From: Streptomyces sp. DHE7-1
GTDB taxonomy: Bacteria > Actinomycetota > Actinomycetes > Streptomycetales > Streptomycetaceae
Length of the DNA: 64,000 nucleotides
Assembly (NCBI GenBank): GCA_016432725.1
Contig: JACJDG010000003.1
Location: 2,604,001-2,668,000, forward strand
Reading direction: 5' to 3'
The notes under the pieces: generated by a model
What the model was told of the DNA's origin: nothing
Database searches by the model: none
What the model saw: only the letters and a program-made list of their open reading frames with translations
Shown: piece after piece, positions 9,824 through 21,061 of the stretch
Position numbering within the stretch: position 1 is the first letter of the stretch
How the letters are laid out: the number at the start of each line of letters is the position of its first letter
Position numbers and translations under genes: made by a program

Positions 9824-10669
9824 TCAGCGCGGCGAGACGACCGCGCCCAGCAGCCCGGGCCCGGTGTGCGCCCCGATCACCGCGCCGACCTCGCTGACGT
9901 GCAGGTCGGCCAGCCCGGGCACCCGGGCCCGCAGCCGGTCGGCGAGGGCGGACGCCCGGTCGGGCGCGGCGAGATGGTGGACGGCGATGTCCACCTCGGC
10001 GCCGCCCGCCCGGTCGGCGACGATCTCCTCGAGGCGGGCGATCGCCCGGGACGCCGTGCGCACCTTCTCCAGGGGTTCGATGCGGCCGCCCGCCAGTTGC
10101 AGCAGCGGCTTCACGGCCAGCGCGGAGCCGAACAGCGCCTGCGCGGCGCCGATGCGGCCACCACGGCGCAGATAGTCGAGGGTGTCGACGTAGAAGTAGG
10201 CGGAGGTCCCGGACGCCCGCTTCTCGGCGGCGGTGACGGCCTCGTCCACGGTGCCGCCCGCCTCCGCCGTCTCGGCGGCGGCCAGGGCGCAGAACCCCAG
10301 GGCCATCGCGATCATCCCGGTGTCCAGCACCCGGACCGGGACCGGCGCCTCGCGCGCGGCGAGGACCGCGGCGTCGTAGGTGCCCGACAGCTCGGCGGAC
10401 AGGTGCAGGGAGACGATGGCGCTCGCGCCGGACGCGGCGACCTTGCGGTAGGTCTCCGCGAACATCTGCGGGCTGGGCCGGGAGGTGGTGACCGGGCGGC
10501 GCTTCTGCAGGGCCTGGGCGAGGGAGCGGGTCGAGATCTCGGTGCCCTCTTCGAGCGCCTGGTCGCCGAGTACGACGGTCAGGGGTACCGCGGTGATGCC
10601 GTGGCGCTCCATCGTCCGTGGCGGCAGGTAGGCCGTTGAATCGGTGACGATCGCGACATGGCGGGACAT
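9824..10669 (-). CDS. DegV-family fatty-acid-binding protein
   Basis: 281 residues from ATG 10669 (MSRHVAIVTDSTAYLPP). An ATG at 10690 would add seven. The DegV signatures are present: VTDSTAYLP near the N-terminus, TSRPSPQMF, LSAELSGTY and DTLDYLRRGGRIG. DegV (FakB-like) proteins bind a single fatty acid, and in Firmicutes present it to the fatty-acid kinase FakA. No FakA/Dak gene is beside it here, so the partner is unknown. Neither start has a strong ribosome site. Confidence 0.92.
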   Translation of the reverse strand: MSRHVAIVTDSTAYLPPRTMERHGITAVPLTVVLGDQALEEGTEISTRSLAQALQKRRPVTTSRPSPQMFAETYRKVAASGASAIVSLHLSAELSGTYDAAVLAAREAPVPVRVLDTGMIAMALGFCALAAAETAEAGGTVDEAVTAAEKRASGTSAYFYVDTLDYLRRGGRIGAAQALFGSALAVKPLLQLAGGRIEPLEKVRTASRAIARLEEIVADRAGGAEVDIAVHHLAAPDRASALADRLRARVPGLADLHVSEVGAVIGAHTGPGLLGAVVSPR

Positions 10670-10741
10670 GAGCTGGAGGTTACCCGCCATGGTGCCCGTA
10701 CGGCAGACCGGCCCCTGTCCGCCGGTCCCGGAGCGGTCCGG

Positions 10742-11473
10742 TCAAGTGGTGCTCTCCGGGCGCGGTTTCTTCTGCCAGGGGTAGGCCTGGCGCGGTGCGG
10801 GCGGGGTGAGCGCGGCCGGGGCCGGTGCCTCGGCGGAACGGGGTGCTCGCGGGCCGGTCCCGGCCTGCCGGCCGGTGGTGCCGTCGGCGGCGGGGGCGTC
10901 CGGCCACGGCGGCGCCTGCTGTGGTTCGGTCTGCGTCCAGTGCCGCAGGGCGCCCGTCTCGACGTCGATCTGGGCACTGAGCGCGTCCAGGTCGTCCTCG
11001 GCGAAGCGGTGGGCCCGGTCGCGGGCCGCCCAGCGGAGCGAGTCCGCGGAGTGGGTGATCCGCTCCGTGCGACGGCGCAGTTCGGGCAGGTGCGCGGCGA
11101 GTGTCGTCCGGTCCGGCTCGGACTCCAGGCGTTTGAGGTCGGCGTCCAGCTCCTGTCCGTGCGCGCTGAGCCGCTGGAAGAGGCCGAGCGACTCGCGGAG
11201 CGACTCGTCCTCGGCCACGCCCGCGTGCAGCGCGTCCTGGGTGGCGCGCATCGAGCTGCGCAGCGCGAGCCGCAGCTGGGCGATCTCGCCGCCCGGGCCG
11301 ACCTGGGCGATGGATTTGGCCCGCAGCGTGTGGTCCTCCACGGTGCGGCGGGCCTGCGCGATCGTGCGGTCCACGCCGCGCTTGGCCGCGCCGACCGCCT
11401 TGACGGTCGCGTACGCGCCGAGCCCGATGAAGACCAGGAACAGCAGGGCGAACACGGTGATCACTGTTTCCAT
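10742..11473 (-). CDS. Single-span membrane protein with coiled-coil, unknown function
   Basis: 243 residues from ATG 11473, with GAGGAGGAGC just upstream that settles the start. METVITVFALLFLVFIGLGAY gives an N-terminal membrane anchor. Residues about 35-180 are charged, helical and probably coiled-coil (DADLKRLESEPD, LRRRTERITHSADSLRW). The C-terminus is Pro/Ala-rich. I do not recognise a named family. Similar anchored coiled proteins lie beside leuS in other Streptomyces. A structural or envelope-linked role is only a guess. Confidence 0.75.
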   Translation of the reverse strand: METVITVFALLFLVFIGLGAYATVKAVGAAKRGVDRTIAQARRTVEDHTLRAKSIAQVGPGGEIAQLRLALRSSMRATQDALHAGVAEDESLRESLGLFQRLSAHGQELDADLKRLESEPDRTTLAAHLPELRRRTERITHSADSLRWAARDRAHRFAEDDLDALSAQIDVETGALRHWTQTEPQQAPPWPDAPAADGTTGRQAGTGPRAPRSAEAPAPAALTPPAPRQAYPWQKKPRPESTT

Positions 11474-11531
11474 GCCGCTCCTCCTCAGCCCGGTGCGGCG
11501 TTCGCCGCTGTGCTCTCCACGGTAAACGCAG

Positions 11532-11572
11532 CGGGCAGGTCCGGGGTTCCGGTGAAACCCCGAACCTGCCCG
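11532..11572 (-). terminator. leuS terminator
   Basis: Arms 11532-11548 and 11556-11572 form a 17-bp stem with one mismatch and a 7-base loop, 61 bases beyond the leuS stop. Confidence 0.7.
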
Positions 11573-11632
11573 TAGGGGACTACCCCGAGGTGTCCGATCC
11601 CCCGGCCCCGCCGCGTTCACACGGCCGCGCGG

Positions 11633-14503
<2,871 letters not shown>

Positions 14504-14568
14504 GATCCTCAAAGCTCCATCGATCGTCTCTGCCTGCGGCTGCCTGCGGCTGTGACACTCAGGAAACG

Positions 14569-14601
14569 AAAAATCCCCTCGCACAGGAGGGGACGCCGCG
14601 C
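14569..14601 (-). promoter_or_regulatory. Attenuator in the leuS leader RNA
   Basis: On the minus strand a 7-bp stem (14574-14580 with 14587-14593) is followed directly by five T residues (14573-14569), an unusually classical intrinsic terminator for this GC-rich genome, lying before leuS. GCGCGGC at 14601-14595, just ahead of it, can pair with GCCGCGC at 14651-14645, at the end of the leader-peptide frame. A ribosome stalled at the Leu codons would change that pairing. This is the arrangement expected of amino-acid attenuation. Attenuators before leuS have been predicted computationally in some Streptomyces. Confidence 0.75.
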
Positions 14602-14641
14602 CGATGCCGACCACACGGTTCGACCGGTGGGTCGGTACTGA

Positions 14642-14680
14642 TCAGCGCGGCCCGCTAAGCAGAAGGCGTACGGCACGCAT
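14642..14680 (-). CDS. leuS leader peptide MRAVRLLLSGPR
   Basis: A 12-codon frame starting ATG 14680 and ending TGA, with three consecutive leucine codons (CTT CTG CTT), two of which are rare in high-GC genomes. TACCCT at 14692-14687 could be a -10 element placing the transcript start at the A of the ATG, so the peptide may be translated leaderless. The attenuator follows 40 bases downstream. The coding claim rests on the Leu run and position, not on homology. Confidence 0.7.
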   Translation of the reverse strand: MRAVRLLLSGPR

Positions 14681-14686
14681 GGCGCT

Positions 14687-14692
14687 AGGGTA
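14687..14692 (-). promoter_or_regulatory. Candidate leuS -10 element (TACCCT)
   Basis: TACCCT seven bases before the leader-peptide ATG. No convincing -35 box is seen at 17-18 bases. If correct, leader translation begins at the transcript's first base. Confidence 0.35.
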
Positions 14693-14932
14693 CCGCAGCC
14701 CTTGAGCAAGCCGCGACGCGCTTCCGTATGCCTGGTGGACATGTCACATCGCCCGCCCGCAACTGAACCAAGGTCAGAGATTACTTCGCGTAACAGCCAC
14801 TAAGGGACACCGTCCCCAGTCCCATTGTCCTTTGATAACAACGCAATAACTCAAAGCTCCTACTGATCGGTATGGCGCCACTTAGAGTTCGGCAGCGGGA
14901 CCGCTTTCCCGAAACTGCTCGGAGTTGCCCCC

Positions 14933-16219
14933 ATGAACCCTCGTCGTAGTAACAGCTCGCTCCCCAAGCCGGGCCGGTCGGCCTATGGGGTGGCGTCCGC
15001 CGTCGTCCTGCTGCTCATACCCGTGATCGTGCTGGTCGGAGGCAGCCAGTTCCAGGAGTTCCTGAACTTCGGAGCGGGCGTGCTGTCCCTGGTCTCGCTG
15101 AGCTGTTCGGTGATCTGGGGGCTGTTCGCCCAGGACCGGATCTTCCTGAACACGCGCCAGCGGATCGTCGGCCAGGCGGTGCACCGGACCACCGCGGTCG
15201 CCTCCATCGCGTTCCTGCTGCTGCACATCACCACCAAGATCGCCCTGGACCACACCAAGCTGATCGCCGCGGTCATCCCGTTCTCGCTCGGCGTCACCGG
15301 AAGCGGCGGCCTGATCGGCCTGGGCTCGCTGGCGGGCCTGCTGATGATCTTCGTGGGCGTGACCGGCGCCCTGCGCAGCAACTTCGCCACGCCGGCCCCG
15401 GTCGCCGCCCGCTGGCGGGCGATGCACATGCTGGCCTATCCGGCCTGGTGCGCGGCGCTGGTGCACGGGCTCTACGCGGGTCGCCAGGCCAAGCCGGTCT
15501 TCGTGATCCTCTACAGCCTGTCCCTGCTCGGCGTCATGGGCGCGCTGGCGCTGCGTTCGGCCCCGCGCCCGGTCAAGCGCAGGGTCGCCGACCGGCTCGT
15601 CGCCGTGCTGGGCAGCTCGGAGCGGCGCGGGCTGGACGAGCTGGACGCGAGCCGCTCGCGGGCCGGCGAGTCCGCCCTGGCGGGCTTCGAGTCCCGGCGC
15701 GAGCAGAGGCCGTCGCCCGCCGGCCCGCCGGCCGGTCCCGGGCCGCTGTACCAGACCCCCGCCGGGCCGGCCGCCGAGCCCGCCTCCGGCTTCGCGGCCG
15801 CCTACCGCGCGGTGTCCACGCCGGGCCGGCCGCAGCAGCCGTACACGGCCGACCGGACCGCGCGCATGGACCTGCCGATGGACATGCAGGCCACGGAGGC
15901 GATGCCGCGCGTGGACGGGCCGTCCAGCACCTCAGGGAGCTGGCCGATCCCGTCCCCGCCGCCGGTCGGCGAGGCCCCGCCGTCGGCGTACGACCCGCTC
16001 CAGGACACGGGATACAACATCCCGGCCTATGGCAATCCAGGCACGGGCGGATACGGCGGACGTGACGTGTACGACACCGGTGAGACGAACGCCGCCTACG
16101 GGACGTACAACTCGGGTGACACGTTCAACAGCGGTCCCGCCACCGAAACAAACCCCGGCATGTACGACACGCCGGGTTCGGGCGAACCTTGGAACACGCC
16201 TTCCGGAGGCTATAGGTGA
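14933..16219 (+). CDS. Six-helix di-heme b-type membrane protein (ferric-reductase-like)
   Basis: 428 residues, ATG 14933 with GGAG seven bases upstream. Six membrane spans occupy about residues 16-215. Four histidines in two pairs, His84/His98 and His165/His178, spaced 14 and 13 apart on two helices, fit two b hemes as in ferric-reductase-like and cytochrome b561-type proteins. The C-terminal half (about 230-428) is a Pro/Gly/Tyr/Asn-rich low-complexity tail, probably cytosolic. It overlaps the next gene by 4 bases (GTGA). The neighbour is a flavin/Fe-S protein, so this is likely the membrane half of an electron-transfer pair. Confidence 0.85.
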   Translation: MNPRRSNSSLPKPGRSAYGVASAVVLLLIPVIVLVGGSQFQEFLNFGAGVLSLVSLSCSVIWGLFAQDRIFLNTRQRIVGQAVHRTTAVASIAFLLLHITTKIALDHTKLIAAVIPFSLGVTGSGGLIGLGSLAGLLMIFVGVTGALRSNFATPAPVAARWRAMHMLAYPAWCAALVHGLYAGRQAKPVFVILYSLSLLGVMGALALRSAPRPVKRRVADRLVAVLGSSERRGLDELDASRSRAGESALAGFESRREQRPSPAGPPAGPGPLYQTPAGPAAEPASGFAAAYRAVSTPGRPQQPYTADRTARMDLPMDMQATEAMPRVDGPSSTSGSWPIPSPPPVGEAPPSAYDPLQDTGYNIPAYGNPGTGGYGGRDVYDTGETNAAYGTYNSGDTFNSGPATETNPGMYDTPGSGEPWNTPSGGYR

Positions 16220-17826
16220 ACGAGGCCCTGCCCGACGTCCCGGAAGTCCGCGTGGTCGGCCTTCCCCAGCTGACCTCGGGCTTCGACCTTGTGGAGCGGC
16301 TCGACCTGCCCATGCACCTCAAGGTGCACGGGCCGCTCGACCCGCTGGGCGGCGAGCAGCTCGCCCAGCTCGCCGAGCGCATCAACCTCAAGGGCCGGGG
16401 CGGCGCGGGCTTCCCCTTCCACAGGAAGCTGCGCTCGGTCGCCGAGTCGGCGATCAAGCGCGGCGTGCGGCCGGTCGTCGTCGTCAACGGCAGTGAGGAC
16501 GAACCGGCCTGCCGCAAGGACACGGTGCTCATCAACCGTGCCCCGCACCTCATCCTGGACGGCGCCCTGCTGTGCGCCGAGGCGCTCGGCGCACGCACCC
16601 TCGTGATCGGCGTCACCCGGGAGTCCACCCAGCGCTCCATGGAGGCCGCGCTCGCCGAACGCGGCCTGAGCAACAGCCGCAGGTCGGCACTGCGCGCGTG
16701 GGTGCAGCGCAACCCGGTCCGGATGGTCACCGGCGCCGCCGCGTCGCTGATCCGCTCGGTCGACGGCGGGCCGGCCATCCCGCCCGGCCGCAAGATCAGC
16801 GCCTCGCAGAGCGGCGTCGGCGGTGCGCCCACCCTGCTGTCGAACGCGGAGACGTTCGCGCAGCTCGCCATCGCCGCCCGCATCGGCCCGGAGCGCTACG
16901 GCAACACCGGCCTGTACGACGAGCCGGGAACCGTCATGCTCACCGTCTCCGGAGCCGTCGCCCGGCCGATGGTGCTCGAGGTCCCCACCGGCGTGCCGCT
17001 GCGCTACGTCCTGCAGCTGGCCGGTGCCCCGCCGGTGCCGCAGGGCGTGCTGACCGGCGGCTACCACGGCAAGTGGATCGACGCCGCGACCGTCAACGAG
17101 GCGATCGTCTCCCGCAACTCGCTGGACGCGGTGGGCGGTTCGCTGGGCGCGGGCGCGATCCTGCCGATCACCCAGGAGACCTGCCCGCTCGGCGAGTCGC
17201 TGCGGGTGGCCCAGTGGCTGGCCGAGGAGAGCGCCGGCCAGTGCGGGCCCTGCTACCTGGGGCTGCCCGCCGCCGCGCGCGGTCTGGAGGACATCCTGAA
17301 CGGCGGCGGACCGGCCGCCCTGGAGGCACTGAAGCAGGTCGCGAAGAACGTGAAGCGGCGAGGGGCGTGTTCGCACCCCGACGGCTCCGCGATGTTCCTG
17401 GAGTCGACCATCAAGGCGTTCACCGACGACCTGGCCGCGCACGTCCTCGGCAACGGCTGCGGACGGCCCGTGGAGGGCGTGCTGCCGCTCTTCGAGGGAG
17501 GCAGGGCCCCCTCGGGCATCGCGGGCGGCGCGGGACCCGAGGAGACGGGCGGGAGCCGCCAGAAGATCCACGTCGACTGGACGCTGTGCCGGGGCCACGG
17601 CCTCTGCGCCGACATCCTCCCCGAGGTCTTCGAACTCGGCGCGGACGGCTTCCCGACGGTGGCGCAGGCTCAGGTGCCGCGCTACGCCGAGGCGAAGGCA
17701 CTGCGCGCGGTGCGCCGCTGCCCCGCCCTGGCGCTGCGCATCGAGGAGGACACCCGCGGCCAGGCGCCGTCACGCAATCTGCCCGTCCTCTCCCAGGGCC
17801 GGGGCCGGCGGGCCCTCGGCCGCTGA
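16216..17826 (+). CDS. NuoF-like flavin/Fe-S protein fused to a 3Fe-4S-type ferredoxin
   Basis: 536 residues. Residues about 50-400 match the FMN/NADH-binding domain of complex I subunit NuoF (INLKGRGGAGFP 57-67, NGSEDEPACRKD 91-102). The Fe-S motif is altered: the canonical ESCGxCxPC reads ESAGQCGPC (Cys343, Cys346), with Cys385 downstream, so the first cysteine ligand is Ala340. Residues 450-515 are a ferredoxin with CRGHGLC (Cys458, His461, Cys464) and Cys502-Pro, the CxxHxxC pattern of actinobacterial P450 ferredoxins. GTG start inside the preceding stop. Inferred: carries electrons from a pyridine nucleotide toward the di-heme membrane partner. No other nuo genes are nearby. Confidence 0.88.
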   Translation: MNEALPDVPEVRVVGLPQLTSGFDLVERLDLPMHLKVHGPLDPLGGEQLAQLAERINLKGRGGAGFPFHRKLRSVAESAIKRGVRPVVVVNGSEDEPACRKDTVLINRAPHLILDGALLCAEALGARTLVIGVTRESTQRSMEAALAERGLSNSRRSALRAWVQRNPVRMVTGAAASLIRSVDGGPAIPPGRKISASQSGVGGAPTLLSNAETFAQLAIAARIGPERYGNTGLYDEPGTVMLTVSGAVARPMVLEVPTGVPLRYVLQLAGAPPVPQGVLTGGYHGKWIDAATVNEAIVSRNSLDAVGGSLGAGAILPITQETCPLGESLRVAQWLAEESAGQCGPCYLGLPAAARGLEDILNGGGPAALEALKQVAKNVKRRGACSHPDGSAMFLESTIKAFTDDLAAHVLGNGCGRPVEGVLPLFEGGRAPSGIAGGAGPEETGGSRQKIHVDWTLCRGHGLCADILPEVFELGADGFPTVAQAQVPRYAEAKALRAVRRCPALALRIEEDTRGQAPSRNLPVLSQGRGRRALGR

Positions 17827-17846
17827 CGACTCGGCCGGACGTGACG

Positions 17847-17873
17847 GCGGGGGATCCGAGCCGGGTCCCCCGC
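17847..17873 (+). terminator. Hairpin after the NuoF-like gene
   Basis: 8-bp stem, 17847-17854 with 17866-17873 (GCGGGGGA and TCCCCCGC), 20 bases past the stop. Confidence 0.5.
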
Positions 17874-17969
17874 GCGCGTCCGCCGGAGCACACGCGCGCG
17901 TAAGAGCCGGCCGCGGTGGCGGACACGCCCGTGACGAGGACCGTGACGAGGAACGTGACAGGAAACACG

Positions 17970-18007
17970 TCGAAGGCGGACCATCCATTCGGATGATCCG
18001 CCTTCGA
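17970..18007 (-). terminator. Terminator of the first tRNA-Ala
   Basis: 17-bp stem with one mismatch (17970-17986 with 17991-18007), 4-base loop, 6 bases past the 3' end of the tRNA on the minus strand. Confidence 0.65.
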
Positions 18008-18013
18008 TTTCTG

Positions 18014-18086
18014 TGGAGCTAAGGAGAATTGAACTCCTGACCTCCTGCATGCCATGCAGGCGCTCTACCAACTGAGCTATAGCCCC
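18014..18086 (-). tRNA. tRNA-Ala (GGC), copy 1
   Basis: 73 nt with a complete cloverleaf. Acceptor GGGGCTA pairs with TAGCTCC and includes the G3-U70 alanine identity pair. The anticodon stem is CCTGC/GCAGG with loop ATGGCAT, giving anticodon GGC. The T loop is TTCAATT and the discriminator is A73. CCA is not encoded. Identical in sequence to the copy at 20190-20262. Confidence 0.97.
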
Positions 18087-18188
18087 TTGCTTTGTTCCGC
18101 CCGGTTTCCCCGGCGGCGACGCCAACATTACACGCTCCCCGGGGTGCAGTACCAAATCGGTTTCCGTTTGGCTCCTGTACGGGGGCTA

Positions 18189-19429
18189 ATGTCCTCTTTC
18201 GTGACCCTGACAGCGTTCCCCGGAGCCCGGCGTCGCGTACCGGTGGCGGCGGGCGCGTGCCTGGTGTCGTTCACCGCGTTCTGGCTGGCCCAGCGGGCCG
18301 CGCACGTGTCGATGATCGACCTGATGGTGTACCGGGCCGAGGGCGCCACCGTCCGCGCGGGCGGTGATCTGTACGCGCTGCGGGCGACCGCCGCGCACCT
18401 GCCCACCACCTATCCCCGTTCGCGGCCCTGCTGTTCACGGCGTTGACGCTGCCGGGCACCGCGGTCCTGCGCACGCTGGCCACGGCCGGGAACCTGGTCC
18501 TGCTGCTGGTGTTCGTGCGGCTGTCCCTGAGACTCGTCGGCCACACGCGCGCGGAGACGGTCTGGTGGGTCGCGGCGGCGGCCGTCTGGTGCGAGCCGGT
18601 GTGGACCACGCTGCGCTACGGCCAGGTCAACCTGCTGCTGGCCACGGTAGTGCTCCGGGACCTGACCCGCCACCGCGCCGACGGCCGCGGCCGCTGGGCC
18701 GGCGTGGGGCTCGGGCTCGCCGCCGCGGTGAAGCTGACGCCGGCGCTGTTCCCGGTGTTCCTGCTGACCACGGGGGTCGTGGCCCGGCTGCGGGGCGGTG
18801 ACGGGGAGCCGTGGCTGCGTCACGCGCGCGGGGCGGCCGTCGCGTTCGCCGGTGCCACGCTGCTCGCGGCCGCCGTCCTGCCGTACGACTCGTGGCGGTT
18901 CTGGACGGACACGGTGTTCCGCTCGGACCGGGTCGGGCACGCGGAGGACACCGCCGACCAGGCCCTGCGCGGGGTGCTGGCGCGTCTGCTGCACACTCCG
19001 GACCCGGGAGCCGCCTGGACGGCCTGCGCGGCCGTGGTGACGGCCGTGGGGCTCGTGGTGGCGGTGCGGGCGGAGCTGCGCGGGCTGCGGGCCTGGGCTG
19101 TGTGCTGCTGCGCGGTCACAGCGCTGCTGGTCAGCCCGGTGTCGTGGACGCACCACTGGGTGTGGTGCGTGCCCCTGGTGCTGCTGCTGTGGACGCGCGG
19201 GCACCGGGTGGCGGCCGCGGGCACGGCCCTGGTGTTCTGCGCGTACGTCCCCTGGTGGGTGCCGCACGGCCCGGCACGGCCCGAACTGCACCAGAACGGC
19301 GCCCAGATGACGCTCTCGGCCCTCTACGCGGGGACCGCCGCGCTGTGCCTGGCGCTGGCCGGGGGCTCGACATCGTTGCCGGGGCGGCGGCAGGGGTCAG
19401 CGATACGTCAAGCGGTGACGAAGGAGTAG
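18189..19429 (+). pseudogene. GT87-type polyprenol-phosphate-mannose-dependent mannosyltransferase, one frameshift
   Basis: The parts, from ATG 18189 to the stop at 19429, give 413 residues if one C is added to the C-run at 18413-18416 (TYP then PFAALLFTALTLPG). It is a hydrophobic protein with about nine or ten spans. RAEGATVRAGGDLYAL near the N-terminus with an Asp in the first loop (MIDLMVYRAEG), RYGQVNLLLATVVL and AAAVKLTPALFPVFLL are the marks of GT-C family 87 enzymes, which transfer mannose from a polyprenyl phosphate carrier to glycolipids or cell-wall glycans. Probably intact in the organism. Confidence 0.8.
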
Positions 19430-19641
19430 AACCTCTTGAGCGTGCAGTGCTCCTCGAGCAGACGGCCGTAGATCGGCTCGCCCTCCAGCTCGCGGTAGGT
19501 CTCGATCGGGTCGCCTTTTATGATCAGCGCCCGCGCGCATTCCTCGCACCAGTACTGGTAGTCGGGATTGATCGGCTCCATGTCACGGACGATCGGCGTA
19601 CCACTGCCGCACCAGTCGCACTTTCGCCTGTGTGCACCCAT
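19408..19641 (-). CDS. Small zinc-ribbon-like protein
   Basis: 77 residues from ATG 19641. Two Cys pairs, CDWC (8-11) and CEEC (32-35), suggest one zinc site. The rest is charged (IETYRELEGEPIYGRLLEEH). GGAG seven bases before the ATG lies in the end of the upstream gene, so the two are coupled. The last 22 bases overlap the convergent GT87 gene. Conserved in Streptomyces by my recollection; function unknown. Confidence 0.85.
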   Translation of the reverse strand: MGAHRRKCDWCGSGTPIVRDMEPINPDYQYWCEECARALIIKGDPIETYRELEGEPIYGRLLEEHCTLKRFYSFVTA

Positions 19642-19644
19642 CGA

Positions 19645-19818
19645 TCAGCTCCAGCTGTGGCCGCAGGCCGTGCACACGTAGGAGATACCGCCATTGTCGC
19701 CGAGGACCTGCGCCACATGCCCGGAACCGCAGGAGGGGCAGCTGAGCCGGGTGGTCGTGTCCCGTATCAACGCAGCACCGAGGAGGTGGCCGCCCTCCCC
19801 AAGGATGCTCGCAGGCAT
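19645..19818 (-). CDS. 57-residue zinc-ribbon protein
   Basis: ATG 19818 has GGAGGAG six bases upstream, which decides this start over a longer frame from 19881. Two knuckles, CPSCGSGH and CTACGHSW, make a classical zinc ribbon like those of transcription-factor or DNA-binding ribbons. First gene of a two-gene unit with the 77-residue protein. No function can be assigned. Confidence 0.88.
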   Translation of the reverse strand: MPASILGEGGHLLGAALIRDTTTRLSCPSCGSGHVAQVLGDNGGISYVCTACGHSWS

Positions 19819-20189
19819 CGCTACTCCTCCCGTCGGGCCGCGCCCCCTTCCGGCCGTTTGATTCTGCCACGGCCGGGCCAATACGGTCAGCGACGCCTCG
19901 GTACCGGTCCGGACACGGCGCCCCTGACGGCCGGGTCCACCGGTGTCCGCGCGCCCGCCGGGAACGCCTCCGTGGAGGTATACGCCCGCGGGACCCCGGG
20001 TGACTCAAGCCGGAACGGGACCAGTCTGCACAACATCGCCCCGCCGGGTCAGCCGGACCAGCCGGTAACGCGAGGAACAGGCCATCCGGAGGGTCGCGCG
20101 GAACAGTCGCCGGAACACAGAGGATCCCGCCCCCGAGGGGACGGGATCCTCATCACCGATCTCTGACAACTCGACAGAGTGTCGATCCG
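19819..20189. other. Intergenic region upstream of the zinc-ribbon pair
   Basis: About 370 bases with no frame I believe is coding. It holds the promoter region of the zinc-ribbon genes and the terminator of the second tRNA-Ala (20120-20151). Confidence 0.6.
20120..20151 (-). terminator. Terminator of the second tRNA-Ala
   Basis: Perfect 10-bp stem, 20120-20129 with 20142-20151 (GAGGATCCCG and CGGGATCCTC). Confidence 0.6.
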
Positions 20190-20262
20190 TGGAGCTAAGG
20201 AGAATTGAACTCCTGACCTCCTGCATGCCATGCAGGCGCTCTACCAACTGAGCTATAGCCCC
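20190..20262 (-). tRNA. tRNA-Ala (GGC), copy 2
   Basis: Identical over all 73 nt to the copy at 18014-18086 and in the same orientation. Identity extends only a few bases into either flank, so this is gene duplication or gene conversion limited to the tRNA. Confidence 0.97.
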
Positions 20263-20392
20263 TTGTCCCACGCGGCGAGCCGCATGGTGTTTCGCCCCGC
20301 TCGGCGGGGCGAACAAGAAGAACTTTAGCCTGTGACCTGCCGGAAAGTGAAATCCGGGCCCCCGGGTGGGGAACGGCGGCCCCGGGAGCCGC

Positions 20393-21061
20393 TCAGTCGT
20401 CGTCGCCGAGGACGGGCTCCGGGAGGGTGCCCGCGTTGTGCTCCAGCAGGCGCCAGCCACGGGCGCCCTCGCCGAGCACGGACCAGCAGCAGTTGGACAG
20501 GCCGCCGAGGCTCTCCCAGTGCGGGGCCTCCAGCCCGAGGAGCCGGCCGATGGTGGTGCGGATGGTGCCACCGTGGCTGACCACCACGAGGGTGCCGTCC
20601 TCGGGCAGCTTGTCGGTGTGCCGCAGCACGACCGGGGCGGCCCGGTCGGCGACCTCGGTCTCCAGCTCACCGCCGCCGCGGCGGACCGCCTCGCCGCGCT
20701 TCCAGGCGGCGTACTCCTCGCCGTGACGGCTGATGATCTCGTCGTGCGTCAGCCCCTGCCAGACGCCCGCGTAGGTCTCGCGCAGGCCCTCGTCACGGGT
20801 GACGTCGAGCCCGGTGAGGGCGGCCAGCTCCGCGGCGGTGTTCGCGGCCCGTCGCAGGTCGGAGGAGACGATCGCGTCGGGAGCGAGGGAGGCGAGCAGC
20901 CGGGCGGCGCGGCGGGCCTGGCCGACGCCGGTCTCGGTCAGCTCGACGTCCGTGCTGCCCTGGAAGCGGCGCTCGACGTTCCACGAGGTCTGGCCGTGCC
21001 GCCACAGGATGATGCGGCGGCCCCGGCCCCTGCGGTCGGTCACTTCGCCGGTGGCACTCAT
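20393..21061 (-). CDS. Histidine phosphatase family protein (phosphoglycerate-mutase-like)
   Basis: 222 residues from ATG 21061, which overlaps the rsfS stop as ATGA. ILWRHGQTSWN carries the RHG catalytic His, GLRETYAGVWQGLTHDEI follows, and the second His is in VVVSHGGTIRTTIG. The enzymes form a phospho-histidine intermediate. Substrates range from phosphoglycerate to small phosphometabolites. The nadD, LCP-like, rsfS, phosphatase order is standard in Streptomyces, and the phosphatase is the last gene of the operon. Exact substrate unknown. Confidence 0.92.
   Translation of the reverse strand: MSATGEVTDRRGRGRRIILWRHGQTSWNVERRFQGSTDVELTETGVGQARRAARLLASLAPDAIVSSDLRRAANTAAELAALTGLDVTRDEGLRETYAGVWQGLTHDEIISRHGEEYAAWKRGEAVRRGGGELETEVADRAAPVVLRHTDKLPEDGTLVVVSHGGTIRTTIGRLLGLEAPHWESLGGLSNCCWSVLGEGARGWRLLEHNAGTLPEPVLGDDD

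Noticed and set aside
18014..20262. Genomic island integrated at a tRNA gene
   Set aside because: Both copies are complete tRNAs and no integrase lies between or beside them.
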